NCBI RefSeq assembly: GCF_028767125.1
Contig: NZ_JAKCWP010000001.1
Coordinates: 744,001-808,000, forward strand
Direction of reading: 5' to 3'
Origin: Chelativorans sp. YIM 93263
GTDB lineage: Bacteria > Pseudomonadota > Alphaproteobacteria > Rhizobiales > Rhizobiaceae
DNA length: 64,000 nucleotides
Numbering within the stretch: position 1 is the stretch's first letter; every line of letters starts with the position of its first letter. A program made the position numbers and the translations under genes. Under the pieces are notes generated by a model. The model was not told the origin of the DNA. It saw only the letters and a program-made list of their open reading frames with translations, and made no database searches. Shown here one piece after another: positions 8,606 through 17,007 of this stretch.

Positions 8606-9136
8606 TCAGTCGGCGACATTTTCCGGATAGGGCGGGTGCATCGGCTGCTCGACACCATAGATGCCGGCGTTGCGCTGCATGGCCGTGTCGGACGGCTCCA
8701 GTTCCTCGCCGCGCAGCAGGGCACCGAGCAGGTCGAGGAATGTGTGCCAGCCCATGAGCGTATGGGGCTGGAACGGGTCGCCGATCGGTCTGTGCGTGAG
8801 GATGAGAAGGACCTCATCCCCCTGCGGCTTCAACTCGAATGTGAGGAAGGATTCGGGATAGGCCGAGTCCAGCCCCGGCCCGTCAGCAAGGTTCCAGGTG
8901 TAGGAAAGCAGGTGCGGCGGTCTCCATCGCGTGACGATGCCGCGGATATGGCCGTTGCCGAGATTCACGGCACCGCCTTCCCGCCCCTCGATCTCGTATG
9001 TCATCCCGCTTCCGCCGAACCACAAGGGCAGGTATTCGGACCGGGTCAGGTGTTCCCATACGCGCTCTACGGGACCAGGCAAAAGGCGTTCGAAGCGCAC
9101 TGCCTTCTCCTCGATCAAGAGGCCCTTATCCGTCAT
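8606..9136 (-). CDS. SRPBCC/AHSA1 family protein C
   Basis: 176 aa, START/Bet v1-like hydrophobic-pocket fold of the AHSA1 family: RLLPGPVERVWEHLTRSEYL, then SFLTFELKPQGDEVLLILTHR, and GWHTFLDLLGALLRG near the C terminus. The start MTDKGLLIEEKAV at 9136 is used because the frame upstream antiparallels the previous gene. It resembles the neighbour at 9150-9695 (shared LPGPxERxWExLT and LTHR blocks), so the two look like a tandem duplication. Ligand unknown. Confidence 0.82.
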   Translation of the reverse strand: MTDKGLLIEEKAVRFERLLPGPVERVWEHLTRSEYLPLWFGGSGMTYEIEGREGGAVNLGNGHIRGIVTRWRPPHLLSYTWNLADGPGLDSAYPESFLTFELKPQGDEVLLILTHRPIGDPFQPHTLMGWHTFLDLLGALLRGEELEPSDTAMQRNAGIYGVEQPMHPPYPENVAD

Positions 9137-9149
9137 GGGAAATCTCCTA

Positions 9150-9695
9150 TTATTGCGCTGAGAAGCGTTGGCGGTACGCACCCTCGAACCCATCATGCGT
9201 GGACCAGAAGCCGCGTGGCTCGCGTCCGCTGAGGCGGTCGTCCAGAATGCCGAGATGCGCGTCCCAGCCGCTGGCCACGCTGACCATCGCCTCAGTGTCC
9301 GCAAGGCGCCGATGCGTCAGCACAAGGCGGACATCCCTGCCTTCGGGATAAAGCTCAAAGGTCACCTCGCTCGCGCCGTTGTCCCCCGGCCAGCGATAGG
9401 CGAGCACGCGCGGCGGATCGTATTCGGTGACCTCACCCGGCATAGCCGGGCTGGTCTCAAAATGCTTGTAGCGCTCAGGCGTGACCTCGGAGGAAAGCTC
9501 GTGATGGCGGAAGAGATGCTCCACCTTCCCGCCGGCGAAAAGCTCCATCTCGCCCGCGGCAAGCCATTGCCGGCGCTTATCCGATTGCGTCAGGTACTCC
9601 CAAAGCCGCTCGGCCGGACCCGGCAGGACCTTTTCGATGCGTACGGTATCGGGCGCCGTCCGTGTGCCGTGCAGAGTTGCGGGTTCCATCGGCAT
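9150..9695 (-). CDS. SRPBCC/AHSA1 family protein B
   Basis: 181 aa, AHSA1-type: KVLPGPAERLWEYLTQSDKR, then FELYPEGRDVRLVLTHRRL and SGWDAHLGILDDRL. The ATG at 9695 has GGAG 6 nt upstream. A GTG at 9716 overlapping the stop of the previous gene is an alternative giving 188 aa. It lies between two other SRPBCC genes, with 13-17 bp gaps. No enzymatic residues are evident; a small-hydrophobic-ligand-binding role is inferred from the fold. Confidence 0.82.
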   Translation of the reverse strand: MPMEPATLHGTRTAPDTVRIEKVLPGPAERLWEYLTQSDKRRQWLAAGEMELFAGGKVEHLFRHHELSSEVTPERYKHFETSPAMPGEVTEYDPPRVLAYRWPGDNGASEVTFELYPEGRDVRLVLTHRRLADTEAMVSVASGWDAHLGILDDRLSGREPRGFWSTHDGFEGAYRQRFSAQ

Positions 9696-9712
9696 GTCAT
9701 GCTCCTGAATGA

Positions 9713-10177
9713 TCACTGCTCCTGCGACAGCAGGAGGTCCGACTGCGCCAGCATCGTGCTCCAGCCTTTCTTCGTCGGCTCGAGGTAGTCGGCCAGCGCG
9801 GCATCGATTTCGTGAGAAATGCTCGCGTGACAGCCCTCACCATCCGGCGTGATGGTCAGGGTCACGACCGAGCTATTCTCCTTCTCGTCCTTCGCCGAGG
9901 TGAACCAGGTGAACACGAGTTTTCGGGGGCGGTCGATTTCCCGATATGTGCCCCAATGCACCGCCTCACCCCCAGAACGCATATCGGAGAAGGTGAAGCC
10001 GCCGCCCACGCGCGGGTCGACTTCCACGCGGCGGATATCGCCCGGAAGGCCGAAATCCTGAAGGGCCATACGCATCCAAACCCTTATCTTTTCCGGATCG
10101 AGCCAAGCGTCGAACACCCGCTCCGGCGAAGCGGTGAAACGATGCGTAACGCGGGCGGTAATCGTCTTTCCCGTCAT
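9713..10177 (-). CDS. SRPBCC/AHSA1 family protein A
   Basis: 154 aa, the ArsR-linked AHSA1 type: ARVTHRFTASPERVFDAWLDPEKIR, RRVEVDPRVGGGFTFSD, a central TYREIDRPRKLVFTW (runs quoted in part), and a C-terminal helix ending GWSTMLAQSDLLL. The start overlaps the arsR stop by 4 bp, so translation is coupled. ArsR plus this AHSA1 type is a widespread bacterial pair of unknown signal; here it is extended by two more SRPBCC and two VOC genes. Confidence 0.87.
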   Translation of the reverse strand: MTGKTITARVTHRFTASPERVFDAWLDPEKIRVWMRMALQDFGLPGDIRRVEVDPRVGGGFTFSDMRSGGEAVHWGTYREIDRPRKLVFTWFTSAKDEKENSSVVTLTITPDGEGCHASISHEIDAALADYLEPTKKGWSTMLAQSDLLLSQEQ

Positions 10178-10533
10178 TTGCCCTTCTCCGTTTTGGCTTT
10201 TTCTTCGTCCTCGGCCCTGAGAAGCGCGTCGAGCGTATCCAGCCGCGTGCTCCAGAAGCGCTCGTAGTAGCGCAGCCAGGCCTCGGCCTCGGCGAGCCGG
10301 GCGGCCTCCAACTGGCAGTAATGGATGCGGCCCGCGACCCGCCGGCGCACAAGGCCGGCCTGCTCCAGCACCTTCACGTGCTTGGACGCGCCGGCGAACG
10401 ACATGTCGAATGGCTCGGCCAGCGCCCCGATGCTGCGCTCGCCATCGGCCAGCTGGCGCAGCATGGCCCGGCGGGTGGAATCCGAGAGGGCGCGAAAGAC
10501 AGAATCGAGAATAGCGGGTGAATGTTCAACCAT
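10174..10533 (-). CDS. ArsR/SmtB family regulator of the SRPBCC-VOC operon
   Basis: 119 aa winged-helix protein. MVEHSPAILDSVFRALSDSTRRAMLR begins it, followed by the recognition helix MSFAGASKHVKVLEQAGLV and the wing RRRVAGRIHYCQLE. No metal-binding ELCV(C/G)D motif is seen, so an organic signal is more likely than arsenic or zinc. The start at 10533 coincides with the predicted transcription start, giving a leaderless mRNA. A longer frame to 10623 exists but would run through the promoter and both operators. Confidence 0.86.
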   Translation of the reverse strand: MVEHSPAILDSVFRALSDSTRRAMLRQLADGERSIGALAEPFDMSFAGASKHVKVLEQAGLVRRRVAGRIHYCQLEAARLAEAEAWLRYYERFWSTRLDTLDALLRAEDEEKAKTEKGK

Positions 10534-10541
10534 GTGGTTGA
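10526..10541. promoter_or_regulatory. ArsR operator O1, overlapping the arsR start codon
   Basis: Perfect inverted repeat TCAACCA-2 nt-TGGTTGA covering the predicted +1 and the arsR ATG. A closely related copy lies 39 bp upstream (10565-10580). ArsR regulators usually autoregulate through such 12-2-12-like dyads near the -10/+1, so autorepression is inferred. Confidence 0.6.
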
Positions 10542-10568
10542 TAATATCGCTTGGCGGCGAATAGTCAA
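10541..10568 (-). promoter_or_regulatory. Promoter of the arsR-SRPBCC-VOC operon
   Basis: On the minus strand: -35 TTGACT (10568-10563), a 16-bp spacer, -10 TATTAT (10546-10541). Seven nucleotides follow before the ATG at 10533, so the start codon falls at +1. No Shine-Dalgarno sequence precedes it. Operators O1 and O2 overlap the +1 and the -35. Confidence 0.6.
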
Positions 10569-10580
10569 CCATGCGGTTTA
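10565..10580. promoter_or_regulatory. ArsR operator O2, overlapping the -35 box
   Basis: Imperfect copy of O1: TAAACCG-2 nt-TGGTTGA, two mismatched arm positions. Its right end shares the TTGA of the -35 hexamer. Centre-to-centre distance to O1 is 39 bp. Confidence 0.5.
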
Positions 10581-10767
10581 ATTTCTTTCGAAAACTATGG
10601 TAAACGCCTTCGTAACGCCGCAACTCCGGGCGTTCTCGGCCATGTTTCCACTGCTTGTCCCCGACTAAAGTGTGTGTAGTTGTCGCGGAAGCGGGTTTGG
10701 AATTGACTTGCGGCCCCGGTTTTCCTTAACGTTCCGTTAAACAAGAAAAGAACAGAAAAATATATGG

Positions 10768-11382
10768 GTGCAGCTCATGGCTGTTGGGCGGGCGAGCGTT
10801 ATCGCCACAATCGGATTCTGCATGGCTTTGATCGGCGCGGGAAGCAGCTCCGCATCAGGCCTCATGGCCACTGGCGGGCTGACCTCTCAGCCGATCGGCC
10901 ACTTCCAGTTCTGCCAGGCTTCGCCGGATGATTGCAATGTACGCCCGCGCGACCGCGGGCCGTTGCAGGCGTCCAGCGCTATGTGGGACAAGATCCACAA
11001 GATCAATCTCGCGGTGAACAAGGCGGTCAAGCCGATGGAGGACTACGCGGTTTACGGCAAGGAGGAAGTCTGGGCTTACCCGATCGACGGCGTCGGCGAC
11101 TGCGAGGACTATGTGCTGGAGAAGCGCCGACAGCTTCAGGCCGCAGGCATTTCGTTCTCCAATCTCTTGATCACCGTGGTGCGCAAGCCCGATGGCGAGG
11201 GCCATGCGGTGCTCACCGTACGCACGGACAATGGCGACTACATTCTCGATAATCTGAACGACGAGGCAAAGCTGTGGAGCCACACGGGCTACATGTTCCT
11301 CAAGCGCCAGGCGAGCAACCACACCGGCCGGTGGGTCAGCCTGCGCGACGAGAACAACCTGCTCGTCGGCTCGGTCAACTAA
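10768..11382 (+). CDS. Transglutaminase-like cysteine protease, BTLCP family
   Basis: 204 aa with an N-terminal signal peptide (hydrophobic VIATIGFCMALIGAG, likely cleavage after SSSASG), so periplasmic. The BTLCP catalytic triad is visible: Cys in GVGDCEDYVLEKRR, His in GEGHAVLTVRT, Asp in YILDNLNDE. In other bacteria BTLCP proteins (LapG type) cleave surface adhesins under c-di-GMP control, but no lapD or large adhesin is nearby, so the substrate is open. The start is GTG 10768 or ATG 10777; neither has a strong SD. It is monocistronic with a terminator at 11410. Confidence 0.88.
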   Translation: MQLMAVGRASVIATIGFCMALIGAGSSSASGLMATGGLTSQPIGHFQFCQASPDDCNVRPRDRGPLQASSAMWDKIHKINLAVNKAVKPMEDYAVYGKEEVWAYPIDGVGDCEDYVLEKRRQLQAAGISFSNLLITVVRKPDGEGHAVLTVRTDNGDYILDNLNDEAKLWSHTGYMFLKRQASNHTGRWVSLRDENNLLVGSVN

Positions 11383-11409
11383 CAAGACTTCCCGCCATCC
11401 GGAACACTC

Positions 11410-11436
11410 AAGCGGCGCCTCCCGGCGCCGCTTTCC
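11410..11436 (+). terminator. Terminator after the BTLCP gene
   Basis: Perfect 10-bp stem AAGCGGCGCC / GGCGCCGCTT with a TCCC loop, followed by a short T/C run. It starts 28 bp past the stop codon. Confidence 0.8.
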
Positions 11437-12526
11437 TTGTGCGGTGATCACGGCATCCCTCCTCCTCGAGGAGAGGGCGCCTTCCGAATGCGAACGCGGA
11501 AGGCAGATAGGCCTGTCTCATCCGCGCCCGACGTCCCGCATCGAACCTCAAAACATGAGCATTCTACCAAGGCGGTGCTGGCACGCGCCCGGAGGGGTGC
11601 TCACCCTCCGCCGTCCTCGCTGGCCTCGCCGCTCGCGGCACTCGGATCTCCCCGGCGAGGTCCTGCCGAGGCGCGCGGGTCATCGTCGCGACGCCCGGCT
11701 TTCGCCTCGCCCTTGGTGGCTCCGCTGCACTCTGCGCCTCAGGATGCGGTGAAGGCATGCCTATTCGTTCCCGCGCGGTGGTCCGCCGGGGCTTGTCAAA
11801 GAACCCGTTCTCTGGTCGGCAAGAGCGGTATGGGAAGACGGGCGGCCAAAGCATCGCTCGTCTAGTAATAATCGTGCGACCCTCGGGCCGCCCGTCCGGC
11901 CGCTGTCCCGCGGTTGGCCGGTCACTCGGGCTTCTCTCTCCTTCCCGGCTGCACCCAATTAGGGGGTGGTCTTGGCCGGGCCGAAGAAGAAGCCCTAGCG
12001 GCTTCTCCGCGGCTGCCCGGCACCGTCTCTCACCCGGTGCCCGGTTTTTCCGGCGATGCTGTCTGTCACCCAGCACCCCGGCGCCGCCGGCCTGTTGCGG
12101 GCCCTCACATGCCTCCAGGTACCGGATCCCTGCAGGGGGAGGCTGCCGCCGCCCTCCCTGATCCCCGGTCCGGACCCGGTTCCCGCGAGGGCGATACCGA
12201 GCATGATATGAGCGGGCGGGAGCGCGGGGATAAAATTGGCGGAAAAAGTTCGAGAAAAATTCCGAGTGTGAACAAAAACAATGGTTTAGCGGTTCAGAAG
12301 AATCGCCGAGCAGCAATCTTTATCCCCGCCGGCCTGTATTGCGGCCCCGGCGACGGTTCGGGTTCGATGGCAAGGCGGACGCAGACCCAGGCTCCCCCAC
12401 GGCTCACTAACTCAAGGCTGCTTCGGTCTTCCGTCCGCCACCGCATCCACATCAACAGCGGATCTTCAGGAAACCTCTTATTGAGGAATGGCTGCTATTC
12501 TTGCGTGGAACAAAGGGGAGGCCGAC
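11437..12526. other. 1.1-kb region without a convincing gene
   Basis: Open frames exist on both strands, but their translations are arginine/proline/glycine-rich, low in hydrophobic cores and match no family. Small hairpins occur (for example CCTTCCG...CGGAAGG at about 11480-11503, and a GC hairpin followed by five Ts at 12014-12047). From about 12200 the base composition becomes more A/T-rich and probably contains the promoter of the acyltransferase gene at 12527. It could be a decayed gene, an intergenic repeat or an unrecognised RNA. Confidence 0.5.
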
Positions 12527-13711
12527 ATGTCGGCACTGGCCATTGCCGAACGCGAACTCCAGATGCGCGTATTAGATAGTCTCGCCGCGATCGATGCGGC
12601 AGCTGATGCCTGGCGTGATCTCGAGGCGCGGTGCAATGACGAACTGACGTTCTTCCAGACGCTGTCCTGGTGCCGAAGCTGGGTTGCCGAATTTGCCTCC
12701 GATGGCCGAATCGAGCCGCATATCCGCACCGCGTGGCGTGGCGACAAGCTGGTGGCCATATGGCCACTCATGCGCACCAGCGGGCCGCTTGGCGTGCAGA
12801 TGCTCGAAACGTTGGGCGATCCACATAGCCAGTACACGAACATGCTTTGCGATCCTGCCGATGACTGCTGCGCGGCAAGCAACATCCTCATGAAGGGACT
12901 TGCAGACGCCGGTCGCTGTGATGTCGCAGTTCTCAAGGCGGTGCCGAGAAGTTCGCAGCTGGGTCAGGCGCTCGCTACGCGGCATCGAGCCGACGCCGAC
13001 TTCAACGAAGCCGCGATTCTCGACCTATCGCGCTTCGAATCGTCGGAGGCGTACACGAAAAGCCTTCGTAAACTCCAGAAGCGCAACCGCAACCGGCGGC
13101 GCAACCACCTTGCGCGACATGGTGAATTGACGTTCGAGGTTCTTTGGCCGAGCGATGCCGGCTATGCAGAGCGCCTGTCGACATGCATGGCCATGAAGCG
13201 GCGATGGCTTATGGAGACGGGCCGATACAGCGCCGGATTCGCCCTCGATGGGTACGAAGCCTTTCTGGCACAGCTCGATGGAGATGCATCGACTTGTACC
13301 GGCGCGTGCCTCTCCGTGCTTTCTTGTGGCGGGCGCGCAGTGGCGGTGGAACTCGGCTTCATCCTCAACCGGCACTACTATGCTTATATCGGTGGCTTTG
13401 ACTGGGACCTGCGGTCACACTCGCCTGGCAAGGTCCAGATGGACATGACCGTCTGCTGGCTGATCGACAACGGGATAGCCGCATACGACCTGCTCGGGAA
13501 CGTGGCGGATTACAAGCAGTCCTGGACCAACCGCACCGTGGCATTGTCGGCGCATACCATTCCCATGTCGTGGCGCGGGCAGCTTTTTGCGTCGGTCTGG
13601 CTCAACGGCCTGCGTCCGTTAGCAAAGCGCCTCTATACCCGTATTCCGGAAGCGTGGCGCCGAGTGGTGTTTGTGGGCCAGAGGCTGAGCGCCCTTGTCC
13701 TCTTTATCTGA
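12527..13711 (+). CDS. GNAT-fold acyltransferase, CelD/BioF2-like (polysaccharide)
   Basis: 394 aa, FemAB/CelD-like acyltransferase with duplicated GNAT domains: LEARCNDELTFFQTLSWC near residue 45, IWPLMRT, the basic stretch LRKLQKRNRNRRRNHLARHG near the middle, and SPGKVQMDMTVCWLIDNG then YDLLGNVADYKQSWTNR at the end. Such proteins acylate exopolysaccharide or its lipid-linked intermediates in rhizobia; the acyl donor is not evident. The ATG at 12527 has a strong GGGGAGG and beats the ATG at 12488. It overlaps the flippase gene by 17 bp. Confidence 0.78.
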   Translation: MSALAIAERELQMRVLDSLAAIDAAADAWRDLEARCNDELTFFQTLSWCRSWVAEFASDGRIEPHIRTAWRGDKLVAIWPLMRTSGPLGVQMLETLGDPHSQYTNMLCDPADDCCAASNILMKGLADAGRCDVAVLKAVPRSSQLGQALATRHRADADFNEAAILDLSRFESSEAYTKSLRKLQKRNRNRRRNHLARHGELTFEVLWPSDAGYAERLSTCMAMKRRWLMETGRYSAGFALDGYEAFLAQLDGDASTCTGACLSVLSCGGRAVAVELGFILNRHYYAYIGGFDWDLRSHSPGKVQMDMTVCWLIDNGIAAYDLLGNVADYKQSWTNRTVALSAHTIPMSWRGQLFASVWLNGLRPLAKRLYTRIPEAWRRVVFVGQRLSALVLFI

Positions 13712-15011
13712 AGCCGGCCGGTCGGGCGGCCTGCCCGACGCAGCATTGGCGTTCGCCATACGAGTTGCCAGCGCCGGATTGCTGTTTGGCCTCCAGGTGC
13801 TGTTGGCGCGGCTCATGCCAATCGACGGATATGGCGGCTTCGTCACGTTGTGGACCTGGCTTCTAGCCGTCGGCAGCTTCGGTGCGCTCGGCCTTGCGCA
13901 AGCCAGCGTTCGCTTCGTTCCTCGCTATCTGGCACGCGGGAGACGGCAAGCCGTCGGCGCGTTCTTCCGGGTCGGTTTCATCGCTGTCGCGCTCGGCTCT
14001 GTCGGGCTTTCGATCGTGGGGCTTTCGGCCTCAACGTTGCTTCCCGGAGACCTCGGCCTGATTGTCTTTCTGGTTGCGATGGGTCTCCCTTTCCTCGCGA
14101 TGGAATATTATCTTGAGGGGATAGCGCGTGGGTTTGGCTGGTACCGTCTCACGACGATACCGATTTATATCATCCGTCCAATCCTTATCGGCAGCACAGC
14201 CCTGCTGCTTTCCGCTCTGGGGGTCGAATTGACCCTGCCAGTGGTTGGCGCTGTCGTTGTCGGCTCCATGGGCGTCATCACCTTGGGATTGGCGCTCGTC
14301 CTCCGGCGCCGGCTTGCGCCATATCGGCCGAATGCTGCGCCCACTCGCGCGGAGGCGAGTCTGTGGATCCGCGCGTCGCTGCCGCTATCGATCGTTTCAG
14401 GACTCGACGACCTGGTTATCTATGCCGATGTTCTGCTGATCAGCCTGATGCTGCCGTCGGAAGCCGTTGGAGTGTATTTCGCGGCAGCGCGGGTCCTGGC
14501 GCTCGCGAATTTCGTCTACTTTGCGATGTACCTGGTGGCTGGACGACGCTTCGCGCTCGATCTTGCTGCGCGTGACCGAAGCCGCCTGCAAAGCTCACTT
14601 CTGGAAACCAGCCGATTGATGTTCTGGCTAACGGCTCTAGCGGTGGGGGCAACCCTGCTCGCCGGGCCTCTGCTGCTCGCGGCATTTGGCCAGGCATTTG
14701 AGGACGGATACGGTGTGATGATCGTGCTCGGGGCCGGGATGATCGCGCGTGCGCTGGCGGGGCAGGCCGATGAAATGCTCATCGTCAGCGGTCGGCAGAA
14801 ACAAGCAGCCTGGATACTCGCAGCGACTGTGGGCGTGAACCTTTCAATTTCCGCATTGCTGATACCGTGGCTCGGCATAATGGGTGCAGCCGTGGGTACC
14901 GCCATCGCCATGGCCACGCGATCCATGCTCGTCGCGTTTACCGTGTATCGGCTTGATGGCTTGCGAATCGTTTCGGTCGCCATTCCCTCGTTCGGTGCCG
15001 CAAAATCCTGA
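13695..15011 (+). CDS. Wzx-like polysaccharide flippase
   Basis: 438 aa integral membrane protein with about 12-14 hydrophobic segments, MATE/PST-like: VASAGLLFGLQVLLARLM at the N terminus, ARFGxxx-type loops, and EDGYGVMIVLGAGMIARALAG then GIMGAAVGTAIAMATRSMLV at the end. It probably moves a lipid-linked oligosaccharide across the inner membrane. The start is TTG 13695, inside the acyltransferase gene, with AGAGGCTGAG upstream; the overlap suggests coupling. No glycosyltransferase or polymerase is adjacent, so the repeat unit must be made elsewhere. Confidence 0.82.
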   Translation: MSSLSEAGRSGGLPDAALAFAIRVASAGLLFGLQVLLARLMPIDGYGGFVTLWTWLLAVGSFGALGLAQASVRFVPRYLARGRRQAVGAFFRVGFIAVALGSVGLSIVGLSASTLLPGDLGLIVFLVAMGLPFLAMEYYLEGIARGFGWYRLTTIPIYIIRPILIGSTALLLSALGVELTLPVVGAVVVGSMGVITLGLALVLRRRLAPYRPNAAPTRAEASLWIRASLPLSIVSGLDDLVIYADVLLISLMLPSEAVGVYFAAARVLALANFVYFAMYLVAGRRFALDLAARDRSRLQSSLLETSRLMFWLTALAVGATLLAGPLLLAAFGQAFEDGYGVMIVLGAGMIARALAGQADEMLIVSGRQKQAAWILAATVGVNLSISALLIPWLGIMGAAVGTAIAMATRSMLVAFTVYRLDGLRIVSVAIPSFGAAKS

Positions 15012-15142
15012 GATCTCTGGATAGCGGGAGATCAGAGTAGCGATGTCTTCGATCCAGTCCGCCCAGAGGTACCCTGAAAAGGATGCAGATACCCGTATCG
15101 AGTCCTTCAACGAAGACGTTCGAAGGAGCATGAGCGCCGCCT

Positions 15143-16960
15143 TCAGTCCCCCATCTTCAACGCCTGAATAAACGCCTCCTGCGGGATTTCCACCTTCCCG
15201 AACTGGCGCATCTTCTTCTTGCCTTCCTTCTGCTTCTCCAGAAGCTTGCGCTTGCGGGTGACGTCGCCGCCGTAGCATTTGGCCGTGACGTCCTTGCGCA
15301 GGGCCGAGATGGTCTCGCGGGCGATGACGCGGCCGCCGATGGCAGCCTGGATCGGAATCTTGAACATGTGCTGCGGGATGAGCTCTTTCAGCTTCTCGCA
15401 CATGGTGCGGCCGCGCCGATCCGCCTGGGAGCGGTGGACGAGCATGGAGAGCGCGTCGACCGGCTCGTCATTGACGAGAATCTGCATCTTGACCAGATCG
15501 CCCGCCTCGTAGTCGGTGATTTGGTAATCGAAGCTGGCATAGCCTCTGCTGATGGATTTCAGCTTGTCGTAGAAATCGAAAACCACCTCGTTGAGCGGCA
15601 GGTCGTAGACCAGCATAGCGCGCGTGCCGGCATAGGAGAGATCCTTCTGGATGCCGCGCCGCTCCTGGCAGAGTTTCAGGATCGCGCCGAGATGATCGTC
15701 CGGCGTGAGGATGGTGGCGCGAATCCACGGCTCCTCGATGGAGGTGATCTTCATCACGTCCGGCATGTCGGCGGGATTGTGCAGCTCGATCGTCTCGCCG
15801 TCGATGAGGTTCATGCGGTAGACGACCGACGGCGCGGTGGCGATGAGATCGAGGTCGAACTCGCGGGTGAGCCGTTCCTGCACGATTTCGAGGTGGAGCA
15901 GGCCCAGGAAGCCGCAGCGGAAGCCGAAGCCGAGCGCGGCGGAGGTCTCCATTTCGTAGGAGAAGGAGGCGTCGTTGAGGCGCAGCTTGCCCATGGCGGC
16001 GCGCAGATCCTCGAAGTCGGCCGCATCGACCGGGAAAAGCCCGCAGAAGACGACAGGCTGGGCCGGCTTGAAGCCGGGCAGCATGTTTTCGGTGGGACGC
16101 TTGTCCTCGGTGATCGTGTCGCCCACGCGCGTGTCGGCCACATCCTTGATCGAGGCGGTGATGAAGCCGATCTCGCCGGGGCCTAGCGACTCGACCATGA
16201 CCATCTTGGGCGTAATCACGCCGACGCGGTCGACCGGGTATTTTGCGTTCGTGCCCATCATGCGGATGGTCTGGCCCTTTTTCATCCGGCCGTTGATGAT
16301 GCGCACCAGCACGATGACGCCGAGATAGGCGTCGTACCAGCTGTCGACGAGCAGCGCCTTCAGCGGCGCCTCGGGATCGCCTTCCTTCGGCGCGGGCAGG
16401 CGGGTGACGAGCGCTTCCAGCACCTCCTCCACGCCCTGGCCGGTCTTGGCGGAGATTTCCAGCGCATCGGAAGCGTCCAGCCCGATGACGTCCTCGATCT
16501 GCTGCTTGATGCGGTCGGGCTCGGCAGCCGGCAAATCCACCTTGTTGAGGACCGGCACGATCTCGTGGTCGTTGTCGAGCGCCTGATAGACGTTGGCGAG
16601 CGTCTGCGCCTCGACGCCTTGCGAGGCGTCGACGACGAGCAGCGAGCCTTCGCAGGCAGCCAGCGAGCGCGAGACCTCATAGGCGAAGTCGACATGGCCG
16701 GGCGTGTCGATGAGGTTCAGAACGTAATGCTGGCCGTCGCGCGCGTCATATTCCAGGCGAACGGTGTTGGCCTTGATGGTGATGCCGCGCTCGCGCTCGA
16801 TGTCCATCGCGTCGAGGATCTGCTCCTTCATCTCGCGGTCTGCCAGAGAGCCGGTCATCTGGATCAGCCGGTCGGCAAGCGTCGACTTGCCGTGGTCGAT
16901 ATGCGCGACGATGGAGAAATTGCGGATACGTGAAATGGGTGTCTCAGTCATGAGCGGCAT
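15143..16960 (-). CDS. lepA: Elongation factor 4 (LepA)
   Basis: 605 aa translational GTPase. G-domain motifs: G1 [10 protein letters not shown]3 DTPGHVDF, G4 NKVDLP. The LepA-specific C-terminal domain ends [20 protein letters not shown] and [14 protein letters not shown]. It binds the ribosome and back-translocates or remodels stalled complexes. The start is 16960; ATG 16951 ([12 protein letters not shown]) is equally possible and closer to the family norm. It is convergent with the flippase gene and separated by 131 bp. Confidence 0.97.
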   Translation of the reverse strand: MPLMTETPISRIRNFSIVAHIDHGKSTLADRLIQMTGSLADREMKEQILDAMDIERERGITIKANTVRLEYDARDGQHYVLNLIDTPGHVDFAYEVSRSLAACEGSLLVVDASQGVEAQTLANVYQALDNDHEIVPVLNKVDLPAAEPDRIKQQIEDVIGLDASDALEISAKTGQGVEEVLEALVTRLPAPKEGDPEAPLKALLVDSWYDAYLGVIVLVRIINGRMKKGQTIRMMGTNAKYPVDRVGVITPKMVMVESLGPGEIGFITASIKDVADTRVGDTITEDKRPTENMLPGFKPAQPVVFCGLFPVDAADFEDLRAAMGKLRLNDASFSYEMETSAALGFGFRCGFLGLLHLEIVQERLTREFDLDLIATAPSVVYRMNLIDGETIELHNPADMPDVMKITSIEEPWIRATILTPDDHLGAILKLCQERRGIQKDLSYAGTRAMLVYDLPLNEVVFDFYDKLKSISRGYASFDYQITDYEAGDLVKMQILVNDEPVDALSMLVHRSQADRRGRTMCEKLKELIPQHMFKIPIQAAIGGRVIARETISALRKDVTAKCYGGDVTRKRKLLEKQKEGKKKMRQFGKVEIPQEAFIQALKMGD

Positions 16961-17007
16961 GTAGCAGCGCCGCCCGGCATCGGCAAGCTAGGATGGCGGG
17001 CGGAGGC

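Noticed and set aside
12014-12047. GC hairpin followed by five Ts
   Set aside because: Stem interrupted by a mismatch and no gene ends nearby on that strand, so not listed as a terminator.
11564-12316. 250-codon minus-strand frame in the gene-poor block
   Set aside because: Arg/Pro/Gly-rich without any recognisable motif or SD; more likely non-coding high-GC DNA.
11437-12487. RNase P RNA, tmRNA or 6S RNA in the gene-poor block
   Set aside because: Looked for the conserved P4 and GAGGAAAGTCC segments and for tmRNA-like ends on both strands; none is present.
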